Shown piece by piece: positions 1 to 10,756 of a DNA stretch of 64,000 nucleotides. This DNA comes from Sympetrum striolatum. Its lineage: Eukaryota > Arthropoda > Insecta > Odonata > Libellulidae. Every line of letters starts with the position of its first letter. The stretch's first letter is position 1. The notes below the pieces were generated by a model. The model worked only from the letters and a program-made list of their open reading frames with translations. It made no database searches and had not been told where the DNA came from. The translations under genes and the position numbers were made by a program. The stretch covers positions 36,299,849-36,363,848 of the forward strand of contig OX388345.1 in NCBI GenBank assembly GCA_947579665.1, read 5' to 3'.

Positions 1-1048
1 CTCAAAATTCTTTGATGAAATATTTTAATTATTAATAACAACTGTTTCATTTTCTCTCATTTTCTGTTTGACCTCAGGTCAAACAGAATATTTCAGTAAA
101 TAGGTAACTTCTTCTGTTCATAACTGAGTACCATAAAAATATAGAAACACCCCATTAAATGCATTACCAATGACTTGGATTAAAGGATAATTTCTATTCT
201 ATTATATTATTAGTATTCTTAAATAGTGCAAAGAACTTGATTTCACAGGTCAATGAAAATAAGTTTACATAACCTTCCAAGCTGAAATAGATACTGAAAC
301 AAGAAAAAATAATACTTTCCATTCATTTGTTTGGACTTTTTTTCTTAACACATTTTCATGAAATTTTACTTACTTTAATCTTTCTCCTGTATCTCAGCTT
401 AATACATCATGAACTCTTCTTCAATATGAAATTGATTATAATTGATCTTCATTTAAAAGCCTTATCTGTTTATTTACTCTTAACCCACTTATAATTCAGC
501 AAAATTGGTCCATTAAGTGAAAGATTTCCCTTTATTTCACAGTTTGCTATTGTATGAACATATTAAAACTTATTTAGATAAAATTGAAGAATAAATAAAT
601 TTTACAGAGAAAAATGTAAGTATGACTTGAAGTCATGGGAGGGGTTATGATAATCTAGAGTCCCGGGGATGGCTCCGGAGTGGTTCCAGAAAATTAGTTT
701 TGGGTGCCAGTATGGGTAAAAGAAAAGTAGAAGGGGTCAGAATAGAACCTCTCCCCGTACTCGGAGGGAAAATAAATTTAACGAAACAGGGAATTTCCTG
801 ACATGAAAATTACCTCATCTGATAACGGAGAAAAGGCAGTAATTTCTACTAGAGGCCGCGTCTGCTGGACCTTTATACCCAAATCCCTCCAACCCCTTAA
901 GAAACGGAACCAAAACAAAAGAATAACAGAACTGAAAAGGCAAGCCTCCAGGGGCTGAAGGCACGAACTGTAACAGGGTTTCAAAAGTGGATTTTGTGTT
1001 ATGCTATCCCACTACACATGCATTCCGCAAGATCTCAATAACACTTAC
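1..1048. other. Intronic or intergenic sequence, no feature recognised
   Basis: AT-rich, with a more GC-rich island at about 640-980. That island has open frames and a possible donor (GATGAG|GTAATT on the minus strand near 820) but no protein similarity I can see. Further exons of the minus-strand gene may lie here or beyond the edge. Confidence 0.4.
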
Positions 1049-1102
1049 CATTTTGATCTTTCCTTGTATTACTTATGAGAGATTCTGCACGTGAAGAACG
1101 AT
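1049..1102 (-). CDS. Short internal exon of uncharacterised minus-strand gene
   Basis: A 54-bp symmetrical phase-1 exon. The acceptor is a long pyrimidine run then AATTTCAG|ATCG, and the donor is AAAATG|GTAAGTG. It encodes (D)RSSRAESLISNTRKDQN(G), serine-rich and basic, with a possible RSSRAES phosphorylation-type motif. It matches in phase the exon at 1820-1930 and so probably belongs to the same transcript, which continues past the left edge. I recognise no family. Confidence 0.6.
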
Positions 1103-1819
1103 CTGAAATTAAAAAAAAAGAAGTGAAAATTCTCCAGTACAGATGCTGCAAGCAATTCAATGACACATAAAAGTAATAATAATAACATTGTCAATTACAA
1201 CCCTTTCTTTTATTAGCTTCATTCAATCATTACTAATGAATCCAACTTGAGAAAACCTAATCCAGTATCCAAATGAGGTTATTGTGACAGTAAGGATGAA
1301 ATACCAATAAGCAAGAAGTTTTTGATTAAAATTTTTTCAAGTTTGAAAATTTTAACTTTTCTTGATCATGCCAAAACTTCATTTGACAAATACTTACAAA
1401 GTTTTCAAAAATAGAGATATATTAAAAATATTGGATCTATTTTTTGCAGATTTAGTATATTTAAAGTACAAGTGGTTTTGCTCCTAATGTGCATGTATCC
1501 ACATTGAACCCATACTTCAAGAAAACCCAATGCACTTTGGATTTTAATCAGCATTTTAACGCTAAGACTTAATCTGATACTTGTATTAATTTTAAATACC
1601 AGTGAAGGTTTAACCGCTAATAATAATAATGATTGTTACAGAGAAGATTATAGTTAAACTCCAGGATATAAAATATATGCTGTATTACTGGACCTTAGCG
1701 GGTAAATTTAATGAAAATTGGTAACTAGTAGGTTATTAACGCAGATGAAGATTCAAACTAAAAATCAGTAAAACATATATCAGAGATAGGATTCCAGAAT
1801 GATTTACAACATGACTTAC

Positions 1820-1930
1820 CATTGTCAACCGACTTGGTGTAACTATTGTGATCCTCAGGAATGGTCAGTGGAACACTTGTTCCTGCCTGTGGCCTGATTT
1901 GTTGAGGTGGGTTGACAGACTGATTATCAC
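1820..1930 (-). CDS. Internal exon of uncharacterised minus-strand gene (Pro/Gln-rich linker)
   Basis: A 111-bp symmetrical phase-1 exon. The acceptor has a clear pyrimidine-rich tract ending CATTTAG|GTGAT, and the donor is ACAATG|GTAAGTC. It encodes DNQSVNPPQQIRPQAGTSVP then LTIPEDHNSYTKSVDN, a polar, probably disordered linker. The 90-codon open frame around it extends into both introns, so only the spliced part is called. Confidence 0.65.
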
Positions 1931-2111
1931 CTAAATGGAATGGTAAGACAGGCAGATGAGCGACCAATAATAACCAAATTACAACCAGATGTGCTCTGGA
2001 GTCCAACCATTTGGCAGAAACATTCAGCAATTACTTGCATACTGATTTCACATTCTTCCAAGCACATAGATTAAAGATAGCCTTAAAAGAGCAACTTCAT
2101 TTTCAAAATTA

Positions 2112-3496
2112 CAGTAGAAGTCCGTTATAACGAGTACGGCATTTAACAAGAGTTGAGTTATAGCGAGTGATTTTTAGCCGTTATCCAACTCACTGTAGAA
2201 CGGATAGGAAGTTATGTCCATTATAACGAGTGGTAATTTCTTAAGTATCGTTATAACGAGTGCTATGATTGCCATGCTTGGCTTGCAGGAGGCATATCTC
2301 AGAATCGTCAATTGACATGACGGATGAAGTCCGACAAGCCAATGGAAATCTGAGGTGCGTTATCTCTTCAAACGGCAGAAAAATACACTAAATGCAAATA
2401 TCATCGGCACCTAATTCATGCATTTGTTTTCCATAAGTTGCCTCACCCTTCCTCGGCAAAGATGCTTCAGAAGGTTTTAATTAGAAACTTCTCAAGAGTT
2501 TCACTCTCCTCTTTATCCCTCCGTACATCTTATCACCTCGTTTCTTGTTTCTTTTTGGCGACAACCCCTTAGTCGGCACCAAAATTTTTAATTGTGTTAC
2601 CATCATATTGAGATTTACCCATGGGATTTGTTTTCATACGAAACTTGGCAACAAATCGTCATTCAGGATCGGTGGGAATATAGGAGATAAAAGCAGTGCT
2701 TATTTGGATTCCCAGGGTAGCTTCTTGCCCTCCCTTGCCACACAGTCGTTGCTTATGAAGTGTGTGAAATAAAAATATCTTGAGAAAGCAATTTGATATG
2801 AATTTATATTATCTAATGATACACGATTATTTTTCGCTCAAATTATTGAGCAATAATTTCCCACATTTTATATTACAGGTCGCAGTTTTGCTATGATGCA
2901 TGAATCAATAAAATAAATGCGTTAAATAGAAAATAACGTGCCATTGTAAGTAATGGGCACCCCGAAAATCGAGTTTTGGAAATTGAAAAATCATTTGCCT
3001 GCAAATGTAATACGCCCCTAAAGATATAAGGTCACGCCAGTCGCTGCACCTTATACGTCTGTACTATACAGGCATACGCCGATATATGTGTATATTTATA
3101 CACGTATACAATGTATACAAAATTTAAAAAAACCAGATTGAGCCTAGGATGCTGCCGGCCACGCGCTACGGGACATGCCAAAGAGTAGTATTGTACCCGA
3201 ATCTAGTTTGCCGTAGATTCTAACGCACATCCCGATTTTTTAGGCGAAAAAAAGACCCATAAGGGTGCACGTTATTTTCGAGTAAATACGGTATTTTTGA
3301 CGCAAACTTACTTTTTTTATGCATTATGTAGCATTAAGGTAAGGATTAAAAACCCTACAGTTCCATTCTACCGCACTTGCTGCTCTTGGATTCAAGAGGA
3401 AGGACGTTTAGTGTTAGAAATCGGCTATAACGAGTATGCGTTATAACAAGTACTTTTCTGATTTTTGCCAGCTCTTGTTATAATGGACATCTACTG
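2112..3496. mobile_element. Tigger/pogo-like non-autonomous DNA transposon
   Basis: The ends read CAGTAGAAGTCCGTTATAAC and, as reverse complement of the other end, CAGTAGATGTCCATTATAAC. They are flanked on each side by TA, the target duplication of the Tc1/mariner/pogo superfamily. Subterminal GTTATAACGAGT repeats recur near both ends (around 2130, 2222, 2250, 3425 and 3442). No transposase frame is visible. It sits in the intron between the exons at 1820-1930 and 5003-5074, and itself carries a second MITE at about 2940-3294. Confidence 0.8.
2940..3294 (-). mobile_element. Degenerate MITE, GAGTAAATACGGTA-ended family, copy 1
   Basis: This copy ends at high coordinate in GCACGTTATTTTCGAGTAAA then TACGGTA and shares an internal segment with two further copies: CATTTGCC, GATGC(A/T)GCCGG, TACGGGAC and TAGTATTG(T/C)ACCC motifs in the same order. 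The end resembles pogo/Tigger-type termini. It is nested within the element at 2112-3496. Strand is nominal. Confidence 0.55.
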
Positions 3497-4035
3497 TACT
3501 TTTAGAATTAGTATACTAACAGACAATACCTCAAACTTATCACCATGGCTGAGAATGGAGAACAAGAAAAATGAAGTCTATTAGAGAATGGAAAGGGAGA
3601 CCAAATGAAGATGAGTAGATTAAAATGACTTATCTGTAAACTCTGAGATGCTTATTATCTCCATGAAGTTCTATGAGAAATCAATTTCTTTCAAAAATGT
3701 GTTTCCACATACTATAGAATACTACATTTCTTACTACAGTAAAACCTGTCTCATGTGGAACTGGCCTAGGGCTGAAGCATTAATAACATTTCCACTAATG
3801 AATAAGGCTTATCACTGGAAAAGTTCACTGTAAGGGGGAACCCACGTAACAGGGACAGAAATCTATATTTTACAACCTCACTTATGAACAACTAGTATTC
3901 AAACCTGTGAAAGCTAGAACAAAATTTTACTTTCAAAAGCATTTACCATTGAAACGTTTAGAGAACTAAAGCTTTACCAACTGAAACTTAGAAGGTAGAA
4001 ATAAAAAACTTACTCACAAATAACACAGCATTGAA

Positions 4036-4440
4036 GATAATGTGCACCCCAAAATTCAAACACCAGAAATAGAAAAATCATTTGCCAGTGAATGCACACC
4101 TCAAGCCATGCGATCACGCCATTTGCAGCACCATGAACATGCATATAAAACATCATTCGTCCATGCCAAAAGTCTAATGTAAGTGCACGCATTAACCATT
4201 TTAAAATTGGCCAATCCAAAGCCTGATGGGCTACCAGTTTCCCTTTCAATTAAAGTGCAAAGGTTTAGTTTATGCTCTGTGGGGAATCTTGCAGTCAAAA
4301 TATAAATAGAAACGTTCCATAAGTTACATGGAACCAGAGTAAGCAATGGATCTAAAAAAGAATCTGGCTGGCCATGTGCACAAGTAAAATTGCGCTCAAA
4401 TCTAGTGCGCCATCGATTCTAGACGCATCCCAATTCCAGT
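4036..4440 (-). mobile_element. Degenerate MITE, GAGTAAATACGGTA-ended family, copy 2
   Basis: It begins AATGTGCACCCCAAAATTC, the inner part of the family's terminal repeat. It shares CCAAAAGTCTAATGTAA, AAATTGG(C/T), GATGGGCT, TTCCCTTTCAA and AGTTACATGGAA with copy 3, and ends in the GATTCTAGACGCATCCC segment. The outermost terminal repeats are lost. It lies within the intron upstream of the exon at 1820-1930. Open frames in it are incidental. Confidence 0.5.
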
Positions 4441-5002
4441 ATAAACTTTCCTCAGAGAATTCAGAACAGATCATACTTGTAAATTAAAAAGATGCTACCT
4501 ACATTGCTGAAAGCATTTATTTTTTATCTTATTAGTACCATTCATTTTCCATAGTTGAAAGAAATATGCCTGCCCAGTTTTGCAATTAAAAGATTTTATA
4601 TGCAATTTGTTGCAAGTCTGTTCCTTAATATGCGACTATGATGTGACTAGAATAGGTGATGGTGGGTTAAATATCTATCTTATAAACTCTTTCCGTCTTG
4701 TAACTTTCGTAATCAGTCCAGAAATGTGGCTACGATGTAGCAGAAATACATTTTCACTCAAAATAATGACTATGGCTAGTTACATTCTCGTGAAATTTCT
4801 TTTCCTACAAATACAGAAGGATTATACATTAATGAACATTCATAAATATACCTTCAAATAAAAAATTCCTAATTTTTGTTACTAGATTTAGCATATCGCC
4901 AGCTGTTGTATATCTGAAAAAATTTTAGTAAAAAATACAATTCATAATTGGATATTTCCGAGAAACATGAAGCTGCCAAAAATTGACGATATTTTTACTT
5001 AC

Positions 5003-5074
5003 CACACATGTTACTTGGTTGTGATGTATAGATTGATAGCCTCTTGCGGATATGCCAGTATCTTCTTTGTGTTA
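5003..5074 (-). CDS. Internal exon, end of Myb/SANT-like domain
   Basis: A 72-bp phase-1/phase-1 exon with acceptor CCTATCACAG|TAAC and donor TGTGTG|GTAAGTA. It encodes TQRRYWHIRKRLSIYTSQPS then NMC. The RRYWHIRKRL stretch resembles the third helix of Myb/SANT-like domains (pattern R(R/K)(W/Y)xDxRKR), so it plausibly follows the exon at 6267-6563. That exon ends in phase 0 at its best donor while this one needs phase 1. A small exon may be missing, or the upstream donor is misplaced. Confidence 0.6.
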
Positions 5075-5639
5075 CTGTGATAGGAAAAATAATACAGATA
5101 ATATAGTGTATGATTATTATCATATGAGGAAAAAACAATCTTAGAAAATGAGAAGAACAACAAACCTGGCTTTGCAAATTGATTACAAAACATTGTTTTC
5201 CTATAGGTACAAAACCTATGTTTAGGATCCTTGTGCTGAAACCACCTAAGCCTAACCTGTGGAAAAAGGAAAATTTGAATACATTAAAATTTTGGAAATA
5301 AACAGGAAGAAAAACTTACTTTTAAGAGCCACTCTTTTCTCCAATTAAATGAATTATCTTTAACTGACAATATAATATTAAATTCCTCCCCTGAAATATT
5401 TTAATCCATATAAATTATAAATATTCTAATCAATAACATTTCAATATGACATCCCAAATACATACAACTCAGGCAAATAAGGAACACGGCTATGTTATTA
5501 ACATTAATAGTTAAAAGAGCTCCAAATAGCCGTTGTTTGTATACAACTCGTCCTATGGAAGTACCCTAACTACGGCTTATATAAATATAAATATAAATTT
5601 GAAAGATACACAACTAATACAATCAAAAGTTACCATATT

Positions 5640-6033
5640 TACAATACAGTATCATACACTGAATATGGAATGCCAGTAGTTGTCTACGTCAAAAGTCCTA
5701 TGTAACTAAACACATTAAGCAATTCAAAATTGGTAATTTAAAACGTTTGATGGGCTGGCCAATTCCCTTTCAACTAAAAACTATCAGCCAAGAGTTTAGT
5801 CTGTAGTATTCAGGAACTCTTACAGTGAAAATATCGATAGCGCATTGGAGGAATGTTTGACAAGTTACATGGAAACACGGTGAGCCGAGGATGCAGCCGG
5901 ATGTGTGCTACGGGACGAGTTAACAAGTAGTATTGCACCCAAATCTGGTGCCCCATTGATTCTAATCCGCACTCTGATTTCTGAGGCAAAGAAGACCTAA
6001 AAGGGTGCACATTATTTTTGAGTAAATACGGTA
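5640..6033 (-). mobile_element. Degenerate MITE, GAGTAAATACGGTA-ended family, copy 3
   Basis: It ends GGGTGCACATTATTTTTGAG then TAAATACGGTA, as copy 1 does. Internally it carries GTCAAAAGTCCTATGTAAC, GATGGGCTGGCC, CAAGTTACATGGAAAC, GATGCAGCCGG and TACGGGAC in the same order as the other two copies. No coding capacity. It lies between the Myb/SANT-like exon and the exon at 5003-5074. Confidence 0.55.
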
Positions 6034-6266
6034 TTTCAATATCATTGTTGCAAGAAGCAAACCTAAAATGTCAATTTTCACTTAGCAAGACCACATAAAT
6101 AGAAAAACATTTAGATAATGGTAGGAAAGTCTTTTCTCGAGCAAAAAAGTCAAGCCAAGAAAATTGACACTATTCCAACTTTTGAAAAGGAAAAGTTACA
6201 AACAACAACACCAAAGTATCAAACATAGAAGTCAAAGATATTCCAAAAATACAGTTCATTAAAAAC

Positions 6267-6563
6267 CTGTTCAGGGCTGCGGTACTTGATGGAGATATCG
6301 TTGACCTTGTCTGCAACCTCTACCCACAGACGCCATCTGTTATAAGGAGTTTCATCTTCCTTGTATTCACCAAAGAGGGCCTCCTCTCTTTTTGTCACCT
6401 CCTCAACCAAGACCTTCATCTCTTCCTCTGTGTACTTGTCTTTTTCGACCCAGAGATCTTCCTCCTCGTACTTTCTCTTTTTCGTTGACTTCTTCGGCTC
6501 TGGTAGCTTTGGCATCATGGCCTCCCACCAATCATCCTCATCATCTGACCCCTTTCTCCCCTC
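6267..6563 (-). CDS. Myb/SANT-like DNA-binding domain exon
   Basis: An open frame encoding an acidic stretch (SDDEDDWWEAMMPKLPEP), a basic nuclear-localisation-like KKSTKKRKYEEED, and then YTEEEMKVLVEEVTKREEAL with RWRLWVEVADKVND and YRSPEQ. The spaced tryptophans, the LVEEVxKREExLFG helix and the (T/S)PEQ turn are typical of the Myb/SANT-like domain shared by MSANTD and NAIF1-type proteins and Harbinger-associated Myb proteins. The role is probably sequence-specific DNA binding in the nucleus. The low end is set by ACAG|GTTTTT, a weak donor. The high end is set by TTAAAG|GAG, a weak acceptor, and ATG codons at 6513-6518 could instead be the start. It could be a host gene or a domesticated or relic transposon Myb gene. 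The exons downstream on the same strand favour a host gene. Confidence 0.55.
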
Positions 6564-6770
6564 CTTTAATAAGTCGCATGATTAATAAGTAAATAAAAAG
6601 TTATAATAATAACTAAATAAGTAATATATAGTTATATTATATACAGTATTGTTATAATAAATAAGAAGTTAATCAATAAGTTTAATAAAGTTGCTACCTT
6701 TAAACAGAGAACAGATGTTTGTAATTATTTAAATTTCGTAAAAGGGGAGTAGTAGAATGGAACAATTAAC

Positions 6771-7275
6771 AGGCGAACTTTTAAAACTTTTTTCCCTTTC
6801 TTAGAATGCATTCTACATCTACATCTACATTAATACCCTGCAAGCCGCCTTTCGGCGTGTGGCAGGGGGGGTAAACACCAGTTGAATCTGTACTACTATC
6901 TTATTTGGTTATTGTCATGTATTGTTCGCGGAAAGAATGAATCTCTAAAGCGATTCGTCCTAGCATCTATTTCTCTTAACTTACGGTCATTATCGGATCG
7001 ACCGAGGTAACAGGGCGGTTGCATGATACCGATTGTATCTTCCGAAAATGTAGTTTCCCTGAATTTATTAAGCAATCGCAGCCTAGCTTCCAATCTCCTT
7101 TCTTTCAAGGATTCCCAACCTACATAACAATACGTGACAATAACCGAATAAGTAAGTAGTACAGATTCAACTGGTGTTTACACCCCCTGCCACACGCCGA
7201 AAGGCGGCTTGCAGGGTATTAATGAAGATGTAGAATACATTCTAAGAAAGGGAAAAAAGTTTTAAAAGTTCGCCT
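6771..7275. mobile_element. Inverted duplication of a LINE 3' end (foldback element)
   Basis: About 150 bp at the left (6771-6922) is repeated in inverse orientation at the right (7124-7275). It begins AGGCGAACTTTTAAAAC and contains the GCAAGCCGCCTTTCGGCG segment. The left arm has a (CTACAT)n run, the right arm ATGAAGATGTAG, as expected of hexamer-tailed LINE 3' ends facing outward. No matching target-site duplication is obvious outside the arms. Confidence 0.65.
6896..7130 (-). pseudogene. LINE reverse-transcriptase C-terminal fragment
   Basis: The minus strand reads ERRLEARLRLLNKFR, then PPCYLGRSDNDRKLREIDAR and RFRDSFFPRTI. The R-x-D-x-x-x-x-L-R-x-I ... SFFPRTI pattern is the usual C-terminal end of CR1/Jockey-type non-LTR reverse transcriptases. 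It lies between the arms of the inverted duplication and partly inside the left arm. Only about 70 codons remain. Confidence 0.65.
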
Positions 7276-7349
7276 TTATTCATGAATAACATTAAAAGGG
7301 TCTTGTGATTTGGATGCAATAATGTTATATTTTAAAAATATTGTATGAT

Positions 7350-7545
7350 TGTTGTAAATTTTGAAATATTCTTGTAAATTTTGTAATTATATGTATTACA
7401 TATTGCCTTCGGGTGGTTTGGGGGAGTTTTCCTCCCAACTAGGGTGAATACCAAACAGGGAATTGTATTTTCCCCCCACAGGAATGACTACCACTTAGCC
7501 TGGTGCCTGATTGTAGTCCTTAAGAATAAATAAATAAAACATTTT
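7350..7545 (+). repeat. LINE/SINE 3'-tail repeat, copy 1
   Basis: GGGGGAGTTTTCCTCCCAAC, GAATACCA, TTTTCCCCCCAC and CCTGGTGCCTGATTG occur in order, and the segment ends in AATAAATAAATAAAAC. A related tail lies at 38365-38505 with the same order of G-rich, CCTCCC and CCCCC blocks and an AAATTAAATAAATT end. Such A/T-repeat ends are typical of retroposon 3' termini. Confidence 0.45.
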
Positions 7546-8149
7546 CCCATTACAATGTCTTATCGTATGGTCTCTTTAAACTCTCGACATGGCTTTATTC
7601 ATTACTTCTTCAACATATAGAAGCTATACTGTTGTATAAAGTAATTAAATACACCACACTTGCAAATAAAGCCATTCTTTGCACAGAGGGGTGCCGGATT
7701 ACTGAGAGTGCATAAAAGACCATAGTGCCATGATCGAATTGTTGGTGCACAGCCAGAAAGAGAAATACATACTTTTAATATACTATTACTTAGGATATAT
7801 ATGGTGAAGTAGAATTTAATATATAAGAACGTGTGATAATTCACAGATATTAGGTGGCAAGTTAATTTAAAGCTAAAACTTGCACCTATAATGTAGTATA
7901 TAATAACTTATTACTTTGTTTAGAGTAGTCATTCAGGTTTTGATGAAATAAGATATGTTTTTGGTATTATATATAAATTTAGTTAGCATTTACTGGTCCA
8001 AAAATAACCCTTCTCCGCTGCACTTGCACCTTTTCTAACTTTCTTCCATGCTTGCACTCGTTACCCTACTACATGGTCCTCTCTCATGTCAAGGAAAGGT
8101 GCCAGATTACTGAGAGGCTGGATTATTGATTGCTGTATAGTCTAGTGTA

Positions 8150-8480
8150 ATAATGTTATATACATAATATAATTAAAGAAGAGTTATTCCTTGCATATGT
8201 ACATGTTCAGTATTTTTTGTAAAGTATAATTAAAATACTTAAAGGTTATGGACATTTATCCTGAATTTTTCATCCATGATCATTTTTAAAACTGCTACTT
8301 GCTTTCTTGGACTACCGGGAAGTAAGAGGAGAAACGCCAACTCCATTTCATTAACAGCGGTGTTCCAACATTTCTTTCTTTACAGTAACATTCTCTAGCA
8401 ATCCAATATAAAATTCTGGTTATTTTACAAAGTTGCTTTTTCATCATTAGCACAAATATGAACAACATGCTAAGTAGTTT
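8150..8480 (+). repeat. Dispersed repeat, copy A
   Basis: The segment with GAAGAGTT, TTGCATATGTACAT, GGACATTTATCCTGAATTTT and TCATCCATGAT recurs at about 22300-22520 in the same orientation with moderate divergence. There are no ends or coding sequence to classify it. Just upstream, two GGTGCC(A/G)GATTACTGAGAG motifs (about 7690 and 8098) look like pogo-type terminal sequence in direct orientation. Confidence 0.4.
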
Positions 8481-10632
8481 ACAGAAATCAAAACTTATGG
8501 TGGATTTTCCTCAAATTTTCGAGTCAGGAAGGAATAATAAAGTTTTGAACTGATTCACTGATACTTCCCAATTGAAACCAAGTCACAACTGAAATTTTGT
8601 TGTTTGAGTGAACTGGAACAAAAACTGAACCCAAAATTTTAACAGTTTGTTGCTCTAGATGGTAGGTACATACACAAAATCATAACACAGCTTGAATTTC
8701 CTGGAAAGCAATGCCTGAAAAAGGGAGTAAAGTCTACAGCGAGGGGAGAGGTAGGGATGATACAGCCAGTGATTAAATCAAAGGTAATGTAGTAGGAGTA
8801 GTTGAGCATAGAAGTCCACATATAACCTCCTTGTCGAGTGAAAGTATGACAATCACTCAAGAGTGATTTAATTTAATTTAGAAACAATAAATATATAAAA
8901 AATCAATTTCATACTTCGTCAACTCCCATCCTGGCTTATTGCAGTCCCCTGGATTTGCAATAGATCACTCTCAACTTGGTGGTTCTAAATTTTCAGAGGG
9001 TCTCACACGTAGATGGTCTTGTCACTAGAAATTATCAATTAGAAATAAAAGAATTAATTATTGGAAACGGCAAATGGTATAAAACTACCCCTACTGATTC
9101 CTAGGATATCTTATAATCAAAAGTATACTTGAAGTGATCCCTCAGTGGATTACTGCAGATGAAAATGGAACAAATACCACCTTCAATAATGAATTACTTT
9201 ATTTACATGATAGAAAAACAAATGAAAACTAGAAAAATTAAATAAGTTCAATATTTCCTAGTGTTACTTTCATAGATGCTTCCAGTATTTTATAAATTAA
9301 TATAAAAGATGTTTATATTTGGAAGAGCAAGATATCAGTTGCAGAATGACAACATGAAAAATGAAGAGGATGTAAGTAATAACAAATATTACTTTCAGAA
9401 TCAATACACATAAGAATTTAGAAAATTATTAATTATTGAATAAAGAATTATGATGTTTAAACATTACCGTAAATAAATGAATTAGCAAATACTGCTCCAT
9501 TTCTATCTTCTCATTATTAGTATTGTGTAATGTATAGTAAAAATATTTTCGAATAATTTGTTGGGCAGTGAAACTCTCTGTTGCAAAGATAATATTACTG
9601 TACAGCTGTATTAAGTTTCATATGAGCAGCCAATATTATAAGTCTTCCCCCAAATCCTAACAGAAAAGTTAATTCTCTCAACACAATAACTTGATACTTC
9701 ATGCATGATAGGCCATATACTCTACCTTAATTAGACGCTTAAAAATATTCTCAGCATTCCTTGATTAGTACTTGATAGGGGTCATAACTGAGAGGGTAGA
9801 TGCTAACGATGGATTGAAGTCATTATCAACATGATATTGCAGATCATTTGCACAATGCGTTTTTGCAAGGAAATAATAAATAAATTATGAAATTAAATTA
9901 TTGCTTCCCTTACGGGAAAACGTCTTGGCAGAGCATTACATAAATAACAATTCAAAGCAAACATGAACAACAAACCATCTGAGGGACCAGAAAAATCATT
10001 CTAAAATTTTATTAAAGAGTTCTATGGCAATACATATCACTTGTAGCGAGATCGCCTACGCCAAATTTAAATACCTGGCTTCTCGACAAATTACGCTCCG
10101 TAAATTATTCTCCATTAATATGATTACAAAATAATCCTTATTTACACCATACTCTATCTTACCTCCAAAATCTAAATTTTAGAAGGTGCATGAAACTCAT
10201 GAGAAACAACCGGAATAACAGTCTTTTGTTAACTACAGTTTTGACCGCACCCGCACGATACTAGTGCCACTGCGTATATTTTTGGATATTGAAATTGCGG
10301 CACTCTCCCACTCTCGCAATCGACTCATGTAACTGATGGAGTAAATTATTTTTTAAGGAAAACTACTTGTCAGATTATTCGGTAAATTTCTAGTTTCGAA
10401 ACTAGAAATTTACAGATTATTCTAATCCATAGAGTTAAATTATGACTTGTGAAACATTGAATGACTTATTTAAGAGCAAATTTAAAAAATTAAATTTCGA
10501 TAATAACCTAAATAATAATTTCTGTTTTAATTTTGCACTCGCTTAATGTGCCATATTTTTAGCAAATTAAATATTAAGGAGATTAAAATACCCCATTGCT
10601 ACGATGGATTAAATCAGCTTACAGCGCTTTTG
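8481..10632. other. No feature recognised
   Basis: AT-rich sequence with no convincing exon, RNA gene or classifiable repeat, apart from the palindrome at 10382-10413. Confidence 0.5.
10382..10413. repeat. Perfect 32-bp palindrome of the GTAAATTTCTAGTTTC motif
   Basis: GTAAATTTCTAGTTTC is followed directly by its reverse complement. The same 16-mer bounds the units at 33299-33361 and 33448. This is probably a collapsed or end-to-end pair of termini of that MITE family. Confidence 0.6.
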
Positions 10633-10756
10633 CCAGGCCGTGCCGTCTCCCATGCATTGGATGGTGACGAAGTCCCTACTCCTTATGTAGTTCCATAATA
10701 AAGGTATAGGTGCGCTGCAGTAGCTTTAGGCGGGATTATGAACTGTATCTATTCTT

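Noticed and set aside
778..984. 68-codon minus-strand open frame as a further exon of the Myb/SANT gene
   Set aside because: No convincing acceptor in the right phase and no similarity; the sequence is kept only as unassigned.
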